Below are positions 26,503 to 37,144 of a stretch of DNA of 44,608 nucleotides, piece after piece. Source of the stretch: an uncultured Alphaproteobacteria bacterium. Lineage in GTDB: Bacteria; Pseudomonadota; Alphaproteobacteria; HIMB59; GCA-002718135. Each line of letters begins with the position of its first letter. Within the stretch, counting starts at the first letter, position 1. The position numbers and the translations under genes were made by a program. Where the stretch lies: the NCBI GenBank assembly GCA_902602885.1, contig CACKSM010000007.1:1-44608 (forward strand). The letters run 5' to 3'. The notes beneath the pieces are model-generated. The model made no database searches. It was not told the origin of the DNA and saw only the letters and a program-made list of their open reading frames with translations.

Positions 26503-28737
26503 TTAATTTACTAATGGTTTTCCAGTTTCAAGTGTATGTTTTATTCGCTCTTGAGTTTTAGGCATCTGGATAAGTCTCATGAAAGCTTCCAATTCAAGAT
26601 TATAAAGATCATCTTCACTTAATTCATTATCAATATTTGTATTTCCACCACTAAGTACAAAAGCAATTTGCTTACCTACTTCTAACCCGTGGTCTAAGAT
26701 TTTATTTTCATTATATAGTGCTTCAAGTTTTTCAAACATTTTATCTCTGACAGCACTACCGCCTAAATTGAATTTAGGTTGAGATGGTTTTTCATAATCT
26801 CCCTCAATATTATTTAATAAATCGATAGCTGTTGATAATTGTCTGTCTCTATTTATTACCACCTTATCCTTTTCTAAAAAGAATTGATTTGGCAGTGCTT
26901 CATTTGGTGAGGTAGCAGTAATAGCATAACCAATAAGATCAAAAACTTTCATAGAAGCATGTTCAGAATTTTCTTTACCTTCTGGAGTTTGTAACCAACG
27001 CCACAGCATTTCCTTACAACCCCCACCAGCAGGAATGAGTCCAACTAAAGATTCAACTAGTCCAAGAACAACATTTGTATGAGCAACGTTATAATCACAA
27101 TGCAATACCACTTCAAAACCACCGCCAATAGCAAGTCCTGATGGCGCAGCAATAAAAGGCTTATCTGCATATTTTATTTTTTTACACGTTTGTTGGAAAT
27201 CAATTATAAATTTTTCAATTTTAGACCATTCATTATTTTTAGCAAATTCCATGACATAATTTAAATTTACACCAGCAGAAAATTGCATTGCATCATTAAT
27301 CACAATTGTGCTTTTATTATTTTGAGCAGCTTCTTTTAAAGCTAACATAGAGTCAGTATCTAAAGCGTTTGCCTTAGTAGTAAATTCAACAACCTGATAT
27401 GATGAAGCATTTTTAATATTAGCAGAAGGGTTCTCAAAAGTTTTTTGTAAATTTAAAGATCTTAAATTATCAATACTTGATTCTAAATATCCTGGTCTTT
27501 TTTTAAATTCAAAAACTCCCTTTAGATCTTTAAAGAAGTTAATATCAGTATTTTGATCAATAAAATTTTTTGTATCAATATTTGAAAGCATTTCAAAAGG
27601 GCCAACAGTCCAATTAAAACCTAATCTTAGTGCATCATCTATGTCTATATATTTTGATGATACATCAGGGATTAAATATGCAGCATACCTAATTACTTTT
27701 GTCAGAATTGATTTTGCATATTCACCATATTTGTCTTTTCTTTGAATGAGTTTATTTATGTCAATTTTATCTCCGATACCTAAATTAATTTTCTGACTTG
27801 GGTGATACTCGCCAGTTTCTAAATTAATTGCTTCAAGAATTTTTTTACCATCAGATTTATTCATTCTATAAAAACCACCCTTACCTTTTCTTCCTGTATA
27901 CCCAGTTTCAATAAGTTTTGTGACCAATGGAATTTCTTGTGCAACCTCGTGGAAAGGATCTTCTTTTGGGAGTTCTTTGATAAAACTTTTTAAAACATCA
28001 GCCATCAAATCGATACCAATTAAATCGTATAGCCCAAAAATTCCAGTCTTCGGGATACCCATTGGTCTTCCAAATACTGCATCAGCTTCTTCAATTGATA
28101 TCTTCATTTTAAAAGCTTCAGTCATAGCAACTTGCATTGCATAAACTCCAATTCTGTTTCCAATAAATCCTGGAGTGTCGTTACAAATAATGACACCTTT
28201 ACCAAGTTTTTCATCACAAAATTGTTTTAATAAATTTATTTTTTCAATATCATTAACTTCTTCAGTTACTATCTCGAGCAATGCCATATATCGAACTGGG
28301 TTAAAAAAATGGGTAATGCAAAAATTTTTTTTCATTTCATCTGACATATTTGCAGATAAGATTTTCAATGGAATTGTAGATGTATTAGATGAAATTATAG
28401 AATTGTTCTTTCTTGTAGTTTGAATTTTATCATAAATGTTATGTTTAATATCTATTCTCTCAACAACAGCCTCCACAACCCAATCAGCTTCTGCAACTTC
28501 ATTAAAGTCATCCTCAATATTTCCAACCTTAATTAATTCTGCTTTGTTTTTTTCTACTAAAAGTGGAGGTCGTGATTTTATAATTCTTTCTTTAGCGTTT
28601 TCTGTAATTTGGTTTCTAGATCCTTCTTTTGAAGGTAAGTCTAGAAGTGTAACATCAATATTAGCATTTGCTATTTGGGCTGCGATTCCACTGCCCATAG
28701 TGCCAGATCCTATTACTACTACTTTTTTAATATTCAT
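26503..28737 (-). CDS. 3-hydroxyacyl-CoA dehydrogenase / enoyl-CoA hydratase bifunctional protein (FadN-like domain order)
   Basis: N-terminal VVVIGSGTMGSGIAAQIA, C-terminal crotonase GLAIGGGFE. Confidence 0.9.
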   Translation of the reverse strand: MNIKKVVVIGSGTMGSGIAAQIANANIDVTLLDLPSKEGSRNQITENAKERIIKSRPPLLVEKNKAELIKVGNIEDDFNEVAEADWVVEAVVERIDIKHNIYDKIQTTRKNNSIISSNTSTIPLKILSANMSDEMKKNFCITHFFNPVRYMALLEIVTEEVNDIEKINLLKQFCDEKLGKGVIICNDTPGFIGNRIGVYAMQVAMTEAFKMKISIEEADAVFGRPMGIPKTGIFGLYDLIGIDLMADVLKSFIKELPKEDPFHEVAQEIPLVTKLIETGYTGRKGKGGFYRMNKSDGKKILEAINLETGEYHPSQKINLGIGDKIDINKLIQRKDKYGEYAKSILTKVIRYAAYLIPDVSSKYIDIDDALRLGFNWTVGPFEMLSNIDTKNFIDQNTDINFFKDLKGVFEFKKRPGYLESSIDNLRSLNLQKTFENPSANIKNASSYQVVEFTTKANALDTDSMLALKEAAQNNKSTIVINDAMQFSAGVNLNYVMEFAKNNEWSKIEKFIIDFQQTCKKIKYADKPFIAAPSGLAIGGGFEVVLHCDYNVAHTNVVLGLVESLVGLIPAGGGCKEMLWRWLQTPEGKENSEHASMKVFDLIGYAITATSPNEALPNQFFLEKDKVVINRDRQLSTAIDLLNNIEGDYEKPSQPKFNLGGSAVRDKMFEKLEALYNENKILDHGLEVGKQIAFVLSGGNTNIDNELSEDDLYNLELEAFMRLIQMPKTQERIKHTLETGKPLVN

Positions 28738-28841
28738 GTAAGTTCTATAAAGGTGAGCTTATATAAGAAAAATTTGCTGTATGAAAATAATTTAAGCATA
28801 AGAGTGGAAATTAATATAAATATCTCTTATAGGCGCGCAAA

Positions 28842-30224
28842 ATGAAAAAAAATCCTTCAAGAAATGTCCATTTTTCAAAAGGACCTAGTGAGATTTTAGA
28901 TGCAATTAATTCGTCTATAGATATCGATCAACGTCTGTATAAAGAAGATATAACTGGGTCAATAGCGCATGCTAGAATGCTAGGTAAACAAAAAATAATA
29001 AATAAAAAAGAACAAAGTGCAATAGTCTCTGGACTTAAAGCAATTGAAAGAGATATTGAAAAAAACAAGGTCGTATTTTCAAAAAAACTTGAAGATATTC
29101 ATATGAACATTGAAAGTTTATTATTTAAGAAAATTGGAAAAATTGCAGGAAAGCTTCATACTGCAAGATCTAGAAATGATCAGGTAGTAACTGATTTAAA
29201 ATTATGGGTTAAAAAAGAATCTAAAATTTTAGATAGTGAACTAAAAAAATTTCAGAGAACTTTAATTAATATTGCAACAAAAAATACTGAAACAATTATG
29301 CCAGGTTACACTCATTTACAGATTGCTCAACCAATAACATTGGCTCATCATGTTTTAGCTTACGTTGAAATGATTGGTAGAGACAGAACAAGACTTGAAG
29401 ATTGTTTATATCGTCTTAATGAAAACCCATTAGGCGCAGCTGCACTTGCAGGGACTTCTTTTCCTATTGATAGAAAATATACAACTAAAAAGTTGGGATT
29501 TAGAGAGCCAACAAAAAATGCTATGGACACTGTCTCAGATAGAGACTTTGTAATAGAATTTTTATTTGTTCTATCACTAATTGCTGTTCATTTATCAAAA
29601 ATAGCAGAGGAAATAGTACTTTGGTCAAATCAACAATTTAATTTTATCAATTTACCAGATGATCTTTCAACTGGTAGTTCAATTATGCCTCAGAAAAAAA
29701 ATCCAGATGGTGCAGAGCTTGTTAGAGGAAAAACAAGTATTATCATTAGTAATTTAAGTTCAATGCTTAATGTTATTAAAGGGTTACCGCTTTCTTATAG
29801 TAAAGACTTACAAGACGATAAACAAATAACATTTAATTCATACGACAATGTTTCTTTATGTATAAAAGTTATGAATGAAATATTATCAAAATCTACATTC
29901 AACAAAACTAGAATGAAAGAGTTGATTGATAATTCAAATGCAACCGCTACCGATTTGGCTAATTGGTTGGCTCAAAATCTTAAATATTCATTTAGAGATG
30001 CTTATGTTGTTACAGGAAAGATTGTTTCTTATTGTTCAAAACAAGATAGAAACATAGATTCATTATCTCTTGGAGAATTAAAAAAATTTGACAAAAATAT
30101 AACAGCTGACGCAAAAAAAGTGCTATCAGCTACTAACAGTGTTAAATCAAAATCAAGTTTTGGGGGTACGGCTCCTGAAATTACTAAAAAAATTATAAAA
30201 CTTGTTATAAAAAAATACTTATGA
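28842..30224 (+). CDS. argH: Argininosuccinate lyase
   Basis: GSSIMPQKKNPD signature. Confidence 0.95.
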   Translation: MKKNPSRNVHFSKGPSEILDAINSSIDIDQRLYKEDITGSIAHARMLGKQKIINKKEQSAIVSGLKAIERDIEKNKVVFSKKLEDIHMNIESLLFKKIGKIAGKLHTARSRNDQVVTDLKLWVKKESKILDSELKKFQRTLINIATKNTETIMPGYTHLQIAQPITLAHHVLAYVEMIGRDRTRLEDCLYRLNENPLGAAALAGTSFPIDRKYTTKKLGFREPTKNAMDTVSDRDFVIEFLFVLSLIAVHLSKIAEEIVLWSNQQFNFINLPDDLSTGSSIMPQKKNPDGAELVRGKTSIIISNLSSMLNVIKGLPLSYSKDLQDDKQITFNSYDNVSLCIKVMNEILSKSTFNKTRMKELIDNSNATATDLANWLAQNLKYSFRDAYVVTGKIVSYCSKQDRNIDSLSLGELKKFDKNITADAKKVLSATNSVKSKSSFGGTAPEITKKIIKLVIKKYL

Positions 30225-30409
30225 TGATCAGATTAATATTATTATCATTTTTATTGTTTACTTTTAGCTGTGGTAAAGTTGGTCCTTTAAGTTTGCCAGA
30301 AGATCAAGTAGACAAATCCGTAATTACATATCCATGTGATGAGGCATGTTTAGAGAAATTAGAAGAAGAGAAAAAACGTCAACAATCCGTTATTATAAAT
30401 ACTGAATAA
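30221..30409 (+). CDS. Small lipoprotein (LptM-like)
   Basis: Lipobox FSCGKVGPLSLP, located upstream of lysA. Confidence 0.7.
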   Translation: MMIRLILLSFLLFTFSCGKVGPLSLPEDQVDKSVITYPCDEACLEKLEEEKKRQQSVIINTE

Positions 30410-31651
30410 ATGCTCACTTATAAAAATAATGAACCGTATATTGAGGGTACTTCTTTATATGACTTAGTTAAAGTTTGTCAGACACCTTTTTATGTGTATT
30501 CACAACAAAAAATTATAAATCAAGTAAATAAAACTAAAGAAATTTTAGGTAACAACATTTTTTATTCAATTAAATCTAATTCAAATCAAGCTATTTTGAA
30601 ATTAATGAACTCGTTAGATATTGGAGCAGATGTAGTGTCAGTTGGTGAATTAAAAAGGGCCTTGGAAGCTGGTTTCGATTCAAAAAAAATAATTTTTGAA
30701 GGTGTTGGAAAATCTGAACAAGACTTACTCTATGCTATGCATAAAAATATACGTTTAATTAATACTGAATCTTTAGAAGAAATAAAACTACTCGATAATT
30801 TAGCAAATGAAAAAAATAAAAACGTTGATATTGGTGTTAGACTTAATCCAAATGTTGATGGTGAGACTTTAAGTAAAATTTCAACAGGAAAAAAAACTGA
30901 TAAGTTTGGTATTGAATTTGAAAATTTAGATAAAATTATCAAATTAGTTAAAAGTTGTAAAAATTTAAATTTAATTGGTATTAGTTGTCATATTGGAAGT
31001 CAAATTAGTAAAATTGAGGCATATAAAAATACGTTTTCTCAAATGAAAATGGCTGCAAATAAGTTTATTGAATCAGGTATTAATATCAAGCATGTAGATT
31101 TGGGTGGAGGTTTTCATGTTAAATATGAAGAATCTGATCCTGATTTTAATATTGAGATGGTAAAAGAAGAACTTGATAATTGTTTTACGCAAACAAACTA
31201 TGAATTATCGTTTGAGCCTGGTAGGTATTTAATTGCTGAGGCTGGAGTTATAGTTACCTCTATTCTTACAATTAAGAATAATGGAGGTATAAATTATTTA
31301 ATTGTTGATGCTGGTATGAATACATTGATACGTCCAGCGATGTATGGTGCACATCATGAAATATCAGCGATAAATGTAAACTCAGAGGAATTTATGGATT
31401 ATGCTATTGCTGGTCCTATTTGTGAAAGTTCAGATGTTTTTTTAAAAAATATTAAATTGGCTAAACAAAAAATTGGCAATCTACTGGTTATAAAAAATAC
31501 AGGAGCCTATGGAAAAGTAATGTCTTCAAATTATAACGGTAGACCACTGCCCTCTGAAATTTTAGTACACAATGATAATTATGCAATTATTTATTCTCCA
31601 GAGAAAATTGAGAAAACAATTGAAGCTGATATTATTCCTAGCTGGTTGTAA
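30410..31651 (+). CDS. lysA: Diaminopimelate decarboxylase
   Basis: FYSIKSNSN, HIGSQI, GPICESSD motifs. Confidence 0.95.
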   Translation: MLTYKNNEPYIEGTSLYDLVKVCQTPFYVYSQQKIINQVNKTKEILGNNIFYSIKSNSNQAILKLMNSLDIGADVVSVGELKRALEAGFDSKKIIFEGVGKSEQDLLYAMHKNIRLINTESLEEIKLLDNLANEKNKNVDIGVRLNPNVDGETLSKISTGKKTDKFGIEFENLDKIIKLVKSCKNLNLIGISCHIGSQISKIEAYKNTFSQMKMAANKFIESGINIKHVDLGGGFHVKYEESDPDFNIEMVKEELDNCFTQTNYELSFEPGRYLIAEAGVIVTSILTIKNNGGINYLIVDAGMNTLIRPAMYGAHHEISAINVNSEEFMDYAIAGPICESSDVFLKNIKLAKQKIGNLLVIKNTGAYGKVMSSNYNGRPLPSEILVHNDNYAIIYSPEKIEKTIEADIIPSWL

Positions 31652-32095
31652 CTAATTTAAAGTATTGTGTATAATTTTAGCTAAGTCTGAAATTATCAAA
31701 TTTAAATTAAAGAAAAATTCCCTAATATAGAAATCAATAATAATAAAAGTATTTACACCGTAGGATCGATAAATCCATATTGCTAAAATTACAACTATAG
31801 CTAGAGCAATTACTATCGTTGAATTAATAACACTTGGTTTTTCTTGTCTTACAACTGTACTTGGTAAATTTCTGACTGGATCTTTTTCTAATTTTTCTTT
31901 TTGGTTATTATTTTTTATATTTTGATCTAATTCTTCTTTTTTTGTAGATGGGACTGATGATGTAATGTCAGTATCATCTAATTCTTGAAACCATTGATGA
32001 TTACAATTTGCGCACTCAACCATTCTACCATTTGGTTTAAGATCTGCAGAATTTACTAAATACTTGAATTCACAATTAGAGCAAACAATGAACAT
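31652..32095 (-). CDS. MJ0042-type zinc-ribbon membrane protein
   Basis: CSNCEFKY...VECANCNHQW plus C-terminal TM. Confidence 0.8.
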   Translation of the reverse strand: MFIVCSNCEFKYLVNSADLKPNGRMVECANCNHQWFQELDDTDITSSVPSTKKEELDQNIKNNNQKEKLEKDPVRNLPSTVVRQEKPSVINSTIVIALAIVVILAIWIYRSYGVNTFIIIDFYIREFFFNLNLIISDLAKIIHNTLN

Positions 32096-32145
32096 AAATT
32101 ATATATAGATCAGTCAGGCTAGTATATAAAACAAAATCATTAAGT

Positions 32146-32853
32146 ATGTTAATTTTAAAAAGTATAATATTTTATATTTCCTTGGTTATCTGGACTGTGT
32201 TGATGGGTATTGTATGTTTACCTTTTCTCTTATTACCAAGTTATTTACTTAAATATCCAACAAAACTTTGGATACGTATTATTTTTATTTTTCTTAATCT
32301 TATATGTAATATTAAACATAAAATTGAGGGTTTAGAAAATATTCCAAATGAAAGTGTTTTAATTACGTCTAAACATCAGTCCGCATTTGAGACACTTGCA
32401 CTCTATTACTATTTAAAAGATTGTTTCTTTATCCATAAAAGAGAGCTTTTCTTTATACCAATTTTTGGACAATATTTATTCAAGTCTAATATGGTTGCAA
32501 TTAATAGAGATGGTGGAACAAAAGCTATGAGAGATATGTTACAAAAAGTTCAATCAAAATTATCTTTTGGATCTTCAATTATTATTTTCCCCGAGGGAAC
32601 AAGAAAGCTGCCTGGGAGCAAACCTGATTATAAGACAGGTTTTATTGGAATTTATAATCATACGAAAAGAAAAATCCTTCCTGTAGCTTTAAATTCAGGT
32701 TTATGTTGGCCAAAACAATCATGGGTACTAGAAAAAGGATTAATTACTATAAAATTTTTACCGACGATTGATGAAGGTTTAGATAAAAAAGTTTTATTAA
32801 ACGAAGTTCAAAATAGAATAGAAACTGCTTCAAATTTATTATTGGATAACTAA
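32146..32853 (+). CDS. plsC: 1-acylglycerol-3-phosphate acyltransferase
   Basis: SKHQSAFET (HxxxxE/D-like) and FPEGTRK motifs. Confidence 0.9.
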   Translation: MLILKSIIFYISLVIWTVLMGIVCLPFLLLPSYLLKYPTKLWIRIIFIFLNLICNIKHKIEGLENIPNESVLITSKHQSAFETLALYYYLKDCFFIHKRELFFIPIFGQYLFKSNMVAINRDGGTKAMRDMLQKVQSKLSFGSSIIIFPEGTRKLPGSKPDYKTGFIGIYNHTKRKILPVALNSGLCWPKQSWVLEKGLITIKFLPTIDEGLDKKVLLNEVQNRIETASNLLLDN

Positions 32854-33761
32854 TTCTTTTCTGTGGGATCAAAAGTTCCTGCTTGACCAATCTCTTCAAT
32901 AATTTTTCTAATTTCTTTTGATTTTATAAATTTTTCTTCCAAATATTTTAAATCATTATTTCTTATTGCTTTTTGATAAGTAAGTAGATCTTCACTGAAA
33001 CGACCAAGCATTTCTAAAACGGCTTCTTTATTTTTTTCATAAACATCACGCCACATTACTGGATCACTACCTGCCAATCTTGTGAAATCTCTAAAACCTG
33101 CAGCTGAATACTTAATTACTTCATCTTTCATTTGAGATTCAAGCTCTGTTGCAGTTCCTACTACAGAATATGCAATGAGTTGTGGAATATGAGATGTCAT
33201 AGCTAGTACTCTGTCATGACGTTTAGGTTCCATGATTTCTATATTCATTCCAAATGACTCCCAAATATCTGAAATTGATCTTGTTATCTCACTCTGAGTT
33301 TCTATTGGGGTCAAAATACAATACCTATTTTCAAACAGCTTTGCGAAACCAAATTCTGGTCCGCTTTTCTCTAATCCTGCAATAGGGTGAGCAGGAACAA
33401 ATAAAATTTTTTTATTATTAATTGATTCTTTAAAATCTTCTATAACACTTACTTTTGTTGAACCAACATCTGTTACTAGTGTTGTTTTATTAACATAGCT
33501 ATTCAATTGCTTAAATATATCCCTATATGAGCTCAAAGGCGTACAAATAAAAATAATATCAAATTGTTGATTATATTTATTTAAATCACTCTCTATTGCA
33601 TCCACAAGATTTAAATTTTTTGAAATATTTATTACCTCACTATCTCTATCAATAGCAAAAATTTTTTTTGATATTTGTTTTTCCTTGATTGCCCTAACTA
33701 TGGATGATCCAATTAATCCCATACCAATGACCAGAGCTGAATCATAAGTTATTTTAGACAT
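32850..33761 (-). CDS. tyrA: Prephenate dehydrogenase
   Basis: VIGMGLIGSSI, FVPAHPIAG, TSHIPQL. Confidence 0.88.
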   Translation of the reverse strand: MSKITYDSALVIGMGLIGSSIVRAIKEKQISKKIFAIDRDSEVINISKNLNLVDAIESDLNKYNQQFDIIFICTPLSSYRDIFKQLNSYVNKTTLVTDVGSTKVSVIEDFKESINNKKILFVPAHPIAGLEKSGPEFGFAKLFENRYCILTPIETQSEITRSISDIWESFGMNIEIMEPKRHDRVLAMTSHIPQLIAYSVVGTATELESQMKDEVIKYSAAGFRDFTRLAGSDPVMWRDVYEKNKEAVLEMLGRFSEDLLTYQKAIRNNDLKYLEEKFIKSKEIRKIIEEIGQAGTFDPTEKN

Positions 33762-35145
33762 TAAATTTCTTCAAACTTTCAACTGTCAAATCCATTTCTT
33801 CTTTTGTACCAATACTAATTCTCAAAAAATTGGGCAGATTATAACTATTTAAACGCCTTATAATAATGCCATCATTCATAAGATGATTACTAATTTTCTC
33901 AGCTTCTTCTTCTGAAGTTTCAATTAAAGTAAAATTACCTTCAGTTTGTCTGGTTTTAATATTTAGGAGTTTGAGCTCTTTTTCAAACCAATCTTTAATT
34001 TCAGAATTTAATTTAACAGAGTTTTCAATATGTTCTTTATCCTCCAAAGCTTTAATTGCAAGAGACTGTGAAATAGTTGTCGTATTAAAAGGAGGTTTTA
34101 TTTTATTAATTATATCAGCTATTTTTTGACTGGTATAACACCAGCCTACTCTTAAAGCTGCGAGTCCATATGTTTTTGAAAATGTTCTTGTTAAAATAAT
34201 ATTCTCATATTCATCCGTTAAACTAAATCCTTTATCATAATCGTCTTTTTGCACATATTCGACATATGCTCCGTCTATAACAACTATAATATTTTTAGAA
34301 ATACTATTCATTAATTTAACAAGTTGGTCTCTAGACAAATAAGTGCCGGTTGGATTATTAGGTGATGCAATATAAATTACTTTGGTAGCGTCATTTGTTT
34401 GATCTATGAGATTTTCAATATTTAAATTGAAATTTACATCTTCCTTAATTTTTTTTGGAACTGCACCAACTACTTTACTGACAATTGAATACATCTCAAA
34501 GCCGTGGTTTGCGTGGAGAATTTCATCGCCATCTTGACAAAATGCCAAAGCTGCAAATAATAAAACTTCATCTGAGCCAGAGCCAAGAATAATTCTATTA
34601 TTATCAATAGAAAAATTTTTAGCTATTGCTTCTCTTAATGATGATCCATCAATTTCTGGGTATCTATGTAAATCATGATTAATATTTTTTGTTTCCAACA
34701 ATTCAATTGCTTTCGGTGAAGCACCATAGGGATTTTCATTTGAAGAAAGTTTGATAACTCTTTTATTGTTATTTAACTTTGCCTTACCACCTTTATAAAC
34801 ATTAATGTTTTCTATAGATCTTTTTGATTGAATATTTTCTTTAGTTAACTTTTGAAGTTTTTCAGAAGATTGAAAAATTTCTCTCCAAAGTCTAACGATA
34901 GTATCTTTTGGATAAGATCCTGTAAATTTAGAACTTAATCTGTCGAGAATTTTTTGTTCTCTATCTAGATCAACAACTGAATTATCTTTTTTGTGTTTTC
35001 CTATTTCTAAAACAATTTTAGATCGATTAGATAATAAAGATAAAATTTCATCATCAATGTTATTAATTTTGCTTCTTAAATTGTCTAATTCTTTATTTTT
35101 CATAATTTTGGACGTTTCTTTACAAACTATCTTACGATAAATCAA
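33754..35145 (-). CDS. Chorismate mutase fused to histidinol-phosphate/aromatic aminotransferase
   Basis: N-term LRSKINNIDDEILSLLSNRSKIVLEIGKHK (AroQ CM); C-term SSNENPYGASP, SPNNPTGT, TRTFSKTYGLAALRVGW. Confidence 0.88.
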   Translation of the reverse strand: MIYRKIVCKETSKIMKNKELDNLRSKINNIDDEILSLLSNRSKIVLEIGKHKKDNSVVDLDREQKILDRLSSKFTGSYPKDTIVRLWREIFQSSEKLQKLTKENIQSKRSIENINVYKGGKAKLNNNKRVIKLSSNENPYGASPKAIELLETKNINHDLHRYPEIDGSSLREAIAKNFSIDNNRIILGSGSDEVLLFAALAFCQDGDEILHANHGFEMYSIVSKVVGAVPKKIKEDVNFNLNIENLIDQTNDATKVIYIASPNNPTGTYLSRDQLVKLMNSISKNIIVVIDGAYVEYVQKDDYDKGFSLTDEYENIILTRTFSKTYGLAALRVGWCYTSQKIADIINKIKPPFNTTTISQSLAIKALEDKEHIENSVKLNSEIKDWFEKELKLLNIKTRQTEGNFTLIETSEEEAEKISNHLMNDGIIIRRLNSYNLPNFLRISIGTKEEMDLTVESLKKFNV

Positions 35146-35181
35146 AATAAAGTAGTATTTAATTTAAAAAATGACGATTTA

Positions 35182-35209
35182 TTGACTTAGAAAGATATAT
35201 AAATATAAG
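35182..35209 (+). promoter_or_regulatory. metX promoter
   Basis: -35 TTGACT, 16-bp spacer, -10 TATAAG. Confidence 0.6.
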
Positions 35210-35216
35210 ACCAATT

Positions 35217-35266
35217 ATCACCGATTTGAGACAGCTTGCGGGTGGAGCAATAATCAGCTAAAGCGT
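35217..35266 (+). ncRNA. SAM-II-like riboswitch upstream of metX
   Basis: TCACC-GATTTGAGACAGCTTGCG-GGTGG...AATAATCAGCTAAAGCG; matches remembered SAM-II features (P1, GAUUU..GCUUGC loop, AGCUAAA). Confidence 0.75.
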
Positions 35267-35312
35267 TTACACTCCTCCTTCATTCTTTCAAATAGTGTTA
35301 GACTAAAAAGAT

Positions 35313-36461
35313 ATGAAAACAAAATTTACTACTGACACAAAACTTGAAAGCGAAATAGCCTATTTCCAGAATATTAATTTAAAACTAGAATCAGGAGATA
35401 TAATAGATAGTTTTAAACTAGCATTCAAAACATATGGCAAATTAAATCCTGATAAAACTAATGCTATTCTTGTTTGCCATGCTTTAACTGGAGATCAATA
35501 TGTTGCTGGGAATAATCCCATTACTGGGAGAGAAGGTTGGTGGTCTAGAATGGTTGGGCCTAATAAACCAATTGATACAAACAAATTTTTTGTAATTTGC
35601 TCAAATGTACTCGGCGGTTGTGCTGGCTCAACGGGTCCTAAAGAGTTACAAAATGGAAGTGATATTGCATATGGTGGTAATTTTCCTTCCGTAACAATAA
35701 AAGATATGGTGAAGGCTCAATCTTTATTGATTGAAAATTTAAATATAGAGAAGTTATTTTCTGTCATTGGTGGTTCGATGGGAGCAATGCAAGCGCTTCA
35801 ATGGGCAATCGATTTTCCAGATAAAATTTTAAATATAATACATATTGCGGGCGCATTAAAACATTCGGCTCAAAATATTGCATTTCATGAAGTTGGGCGA
35901 CAGGCAATAATGAGTGATCCTATTTGGAAAAATGGAAAGTATTTTGAAAATAATGAAGTGCCAGAAAGAGGTCTATCAGTAGCAAGAATGATTGCGCATA
36001 TCACATATTTATCCGAAAATGCAATGCATAGAAAATTTGGAAGAAAACTTCAATCAAGAGATATTATTTCTTTTGGATTTGATGCTGATTTTCAAGTTGA
36101 GAGTTATCTGAGATATCAAGGTAAATCATTTGTTGAAAGATTTGATGCAAATTCATATCTTTATTTAACAAGGGCTATGGATTATTTTGATCATGATGAA
36201 ACATTTAGAAAAAATATTGAGTTTAGTCATAATCCAAATAACCATTTAAAATATTTAATTGTCTCATTTACCTCGGATTGGTTATTCCCTACAATAGAAA
36301 GTAAAATGATTGTAAATCAATTAAATTCTCTATCAAGAGAAGTAAGCTTTCTAGAAATTGATACTGATAAAGGGCATGATAGTTTTTTATTAGAGGAACC
36401 ACAGTTAGATGATGTAATAAAAGGTTTCCTAACAAACAACTTTGCGAAAATAGATGAATAA
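35313..36461 (+). CDS. metX: Homoserine O-acetyltransferase
   Basis: VCHALTGDQYV, GGSMGAMQALQW motifs. Confidence 0.93.
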   Translation: MKTKFTTDTKLESEIAYFQNINLKLESGDIIDSFKLAFKTYGKLNPDKTNAILVCHALTGDQYVAGNNPITGREGWWSRMVGPNKPIDTNKFFVICSNVLGGCAGSTGPKELQNGSDIAYGGNFPSVTIKDMVKAQSLLIENLNIEKLFSVIGGSMGAMQALQWAIDFPDKILNIIHIAGALKHSAQNIAFHEVGRQAIMSDPIWKNGKYFENNEVPERGLSVARMIAHITYLSENAMHRKFGRKLQSRDIISFGFDADFQVESYLRYQGKSFVERFDANSYLYLTRAMDYFDHDETFRKNIEFSHNPNNHLKYLIVSFTSDWLFPTIESKMIVNQLNSLSREVSFLEIDTDKGHDSFLLEEPQLDDVIKGFLTNNFAKIDE

Positions 36462-37137
36462 AATTAATAGCATAAGAAAAGATTGGTCTCTTATTGAAAC
36501 ACTTATCGCAGAAGATAGAAAAATCCTAGATATTGGATGTGGTGATGGCGGTCTTATGGAACAATTAGAAAATAATCGTAATGCGATAACTCACGGCATT
36601 GAATTAAATAGAGACCTAGCTGCAAATGCTATTGCAAGAGGTTTCAATGTTGTACATGGAAATGCCGAATTAGATTTGTCCCAATATTCAAATAATAGTT
36701 TTGATTATGTAATTTTAAGTCAAACTTTACAAGCAATGATGAAGCCTAAAGATATTCTGTCTGAATTATTAAGAATAGGATCAAAAGCAATAGTTTCTTT
36801 TCCTAACTTTGGACATTGGAAAATAAGATTACAGCTTTTAATATCTGGAAGAATGCCAGTAACAGAAAGTTTACCTTATACATGGTATGACACACCTAAC
36901 ATTCATTTTTTTACAATTAAGGATTTTTTGAATTTGTGTAATGAAATGAATATTGTAATTGAAAAAAGTATTGGATTAACATCAAAAGGTAAGCAATTTG
37001 ATATAAGTGAATCAATTACTGGAGTTAATTTTTTCACTCACGAAGCTATCTTTTTATTAAGTTATAAAAATTTTGAACCAATAAAAATTAAATCATCAAA
37101 AAAAGTTTTTGCAAAAAATTCTGTTATTGCAAATTAG
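36454..37137 (+). CDS. metW: Methionine biosynthesis protein MetW
   Basis: ILDIGCGDGGLM; follows metX. Confidence 0.9.
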   Translation: MNKINSIRKDWSLIETLIAEDRKILDIGCGDGGLMEQLENNRNAITHGIELNRDLAANAIARGFNVVHGNAELDLSQYSNNSFDYVILSQTLQAMMKPKDILSELLRIGSKAIVSFPNFGHWKIRLQLLISGRMPVTESLPYTWYDTPNIHFFTIKDFLNLCNEMNIVIEKSIGLTSKGKQFDISESITGVNFFTHEAIFLLSYKNFEPIKIKSSKKVFAKNSVIAN

Positions 37138-37144
37138 TTATTAG

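Noticed and set aside
28436-28741. Plus-strand 101-aa ORF
   Set aside because: Antisense to the well-supported FadN-like gene.
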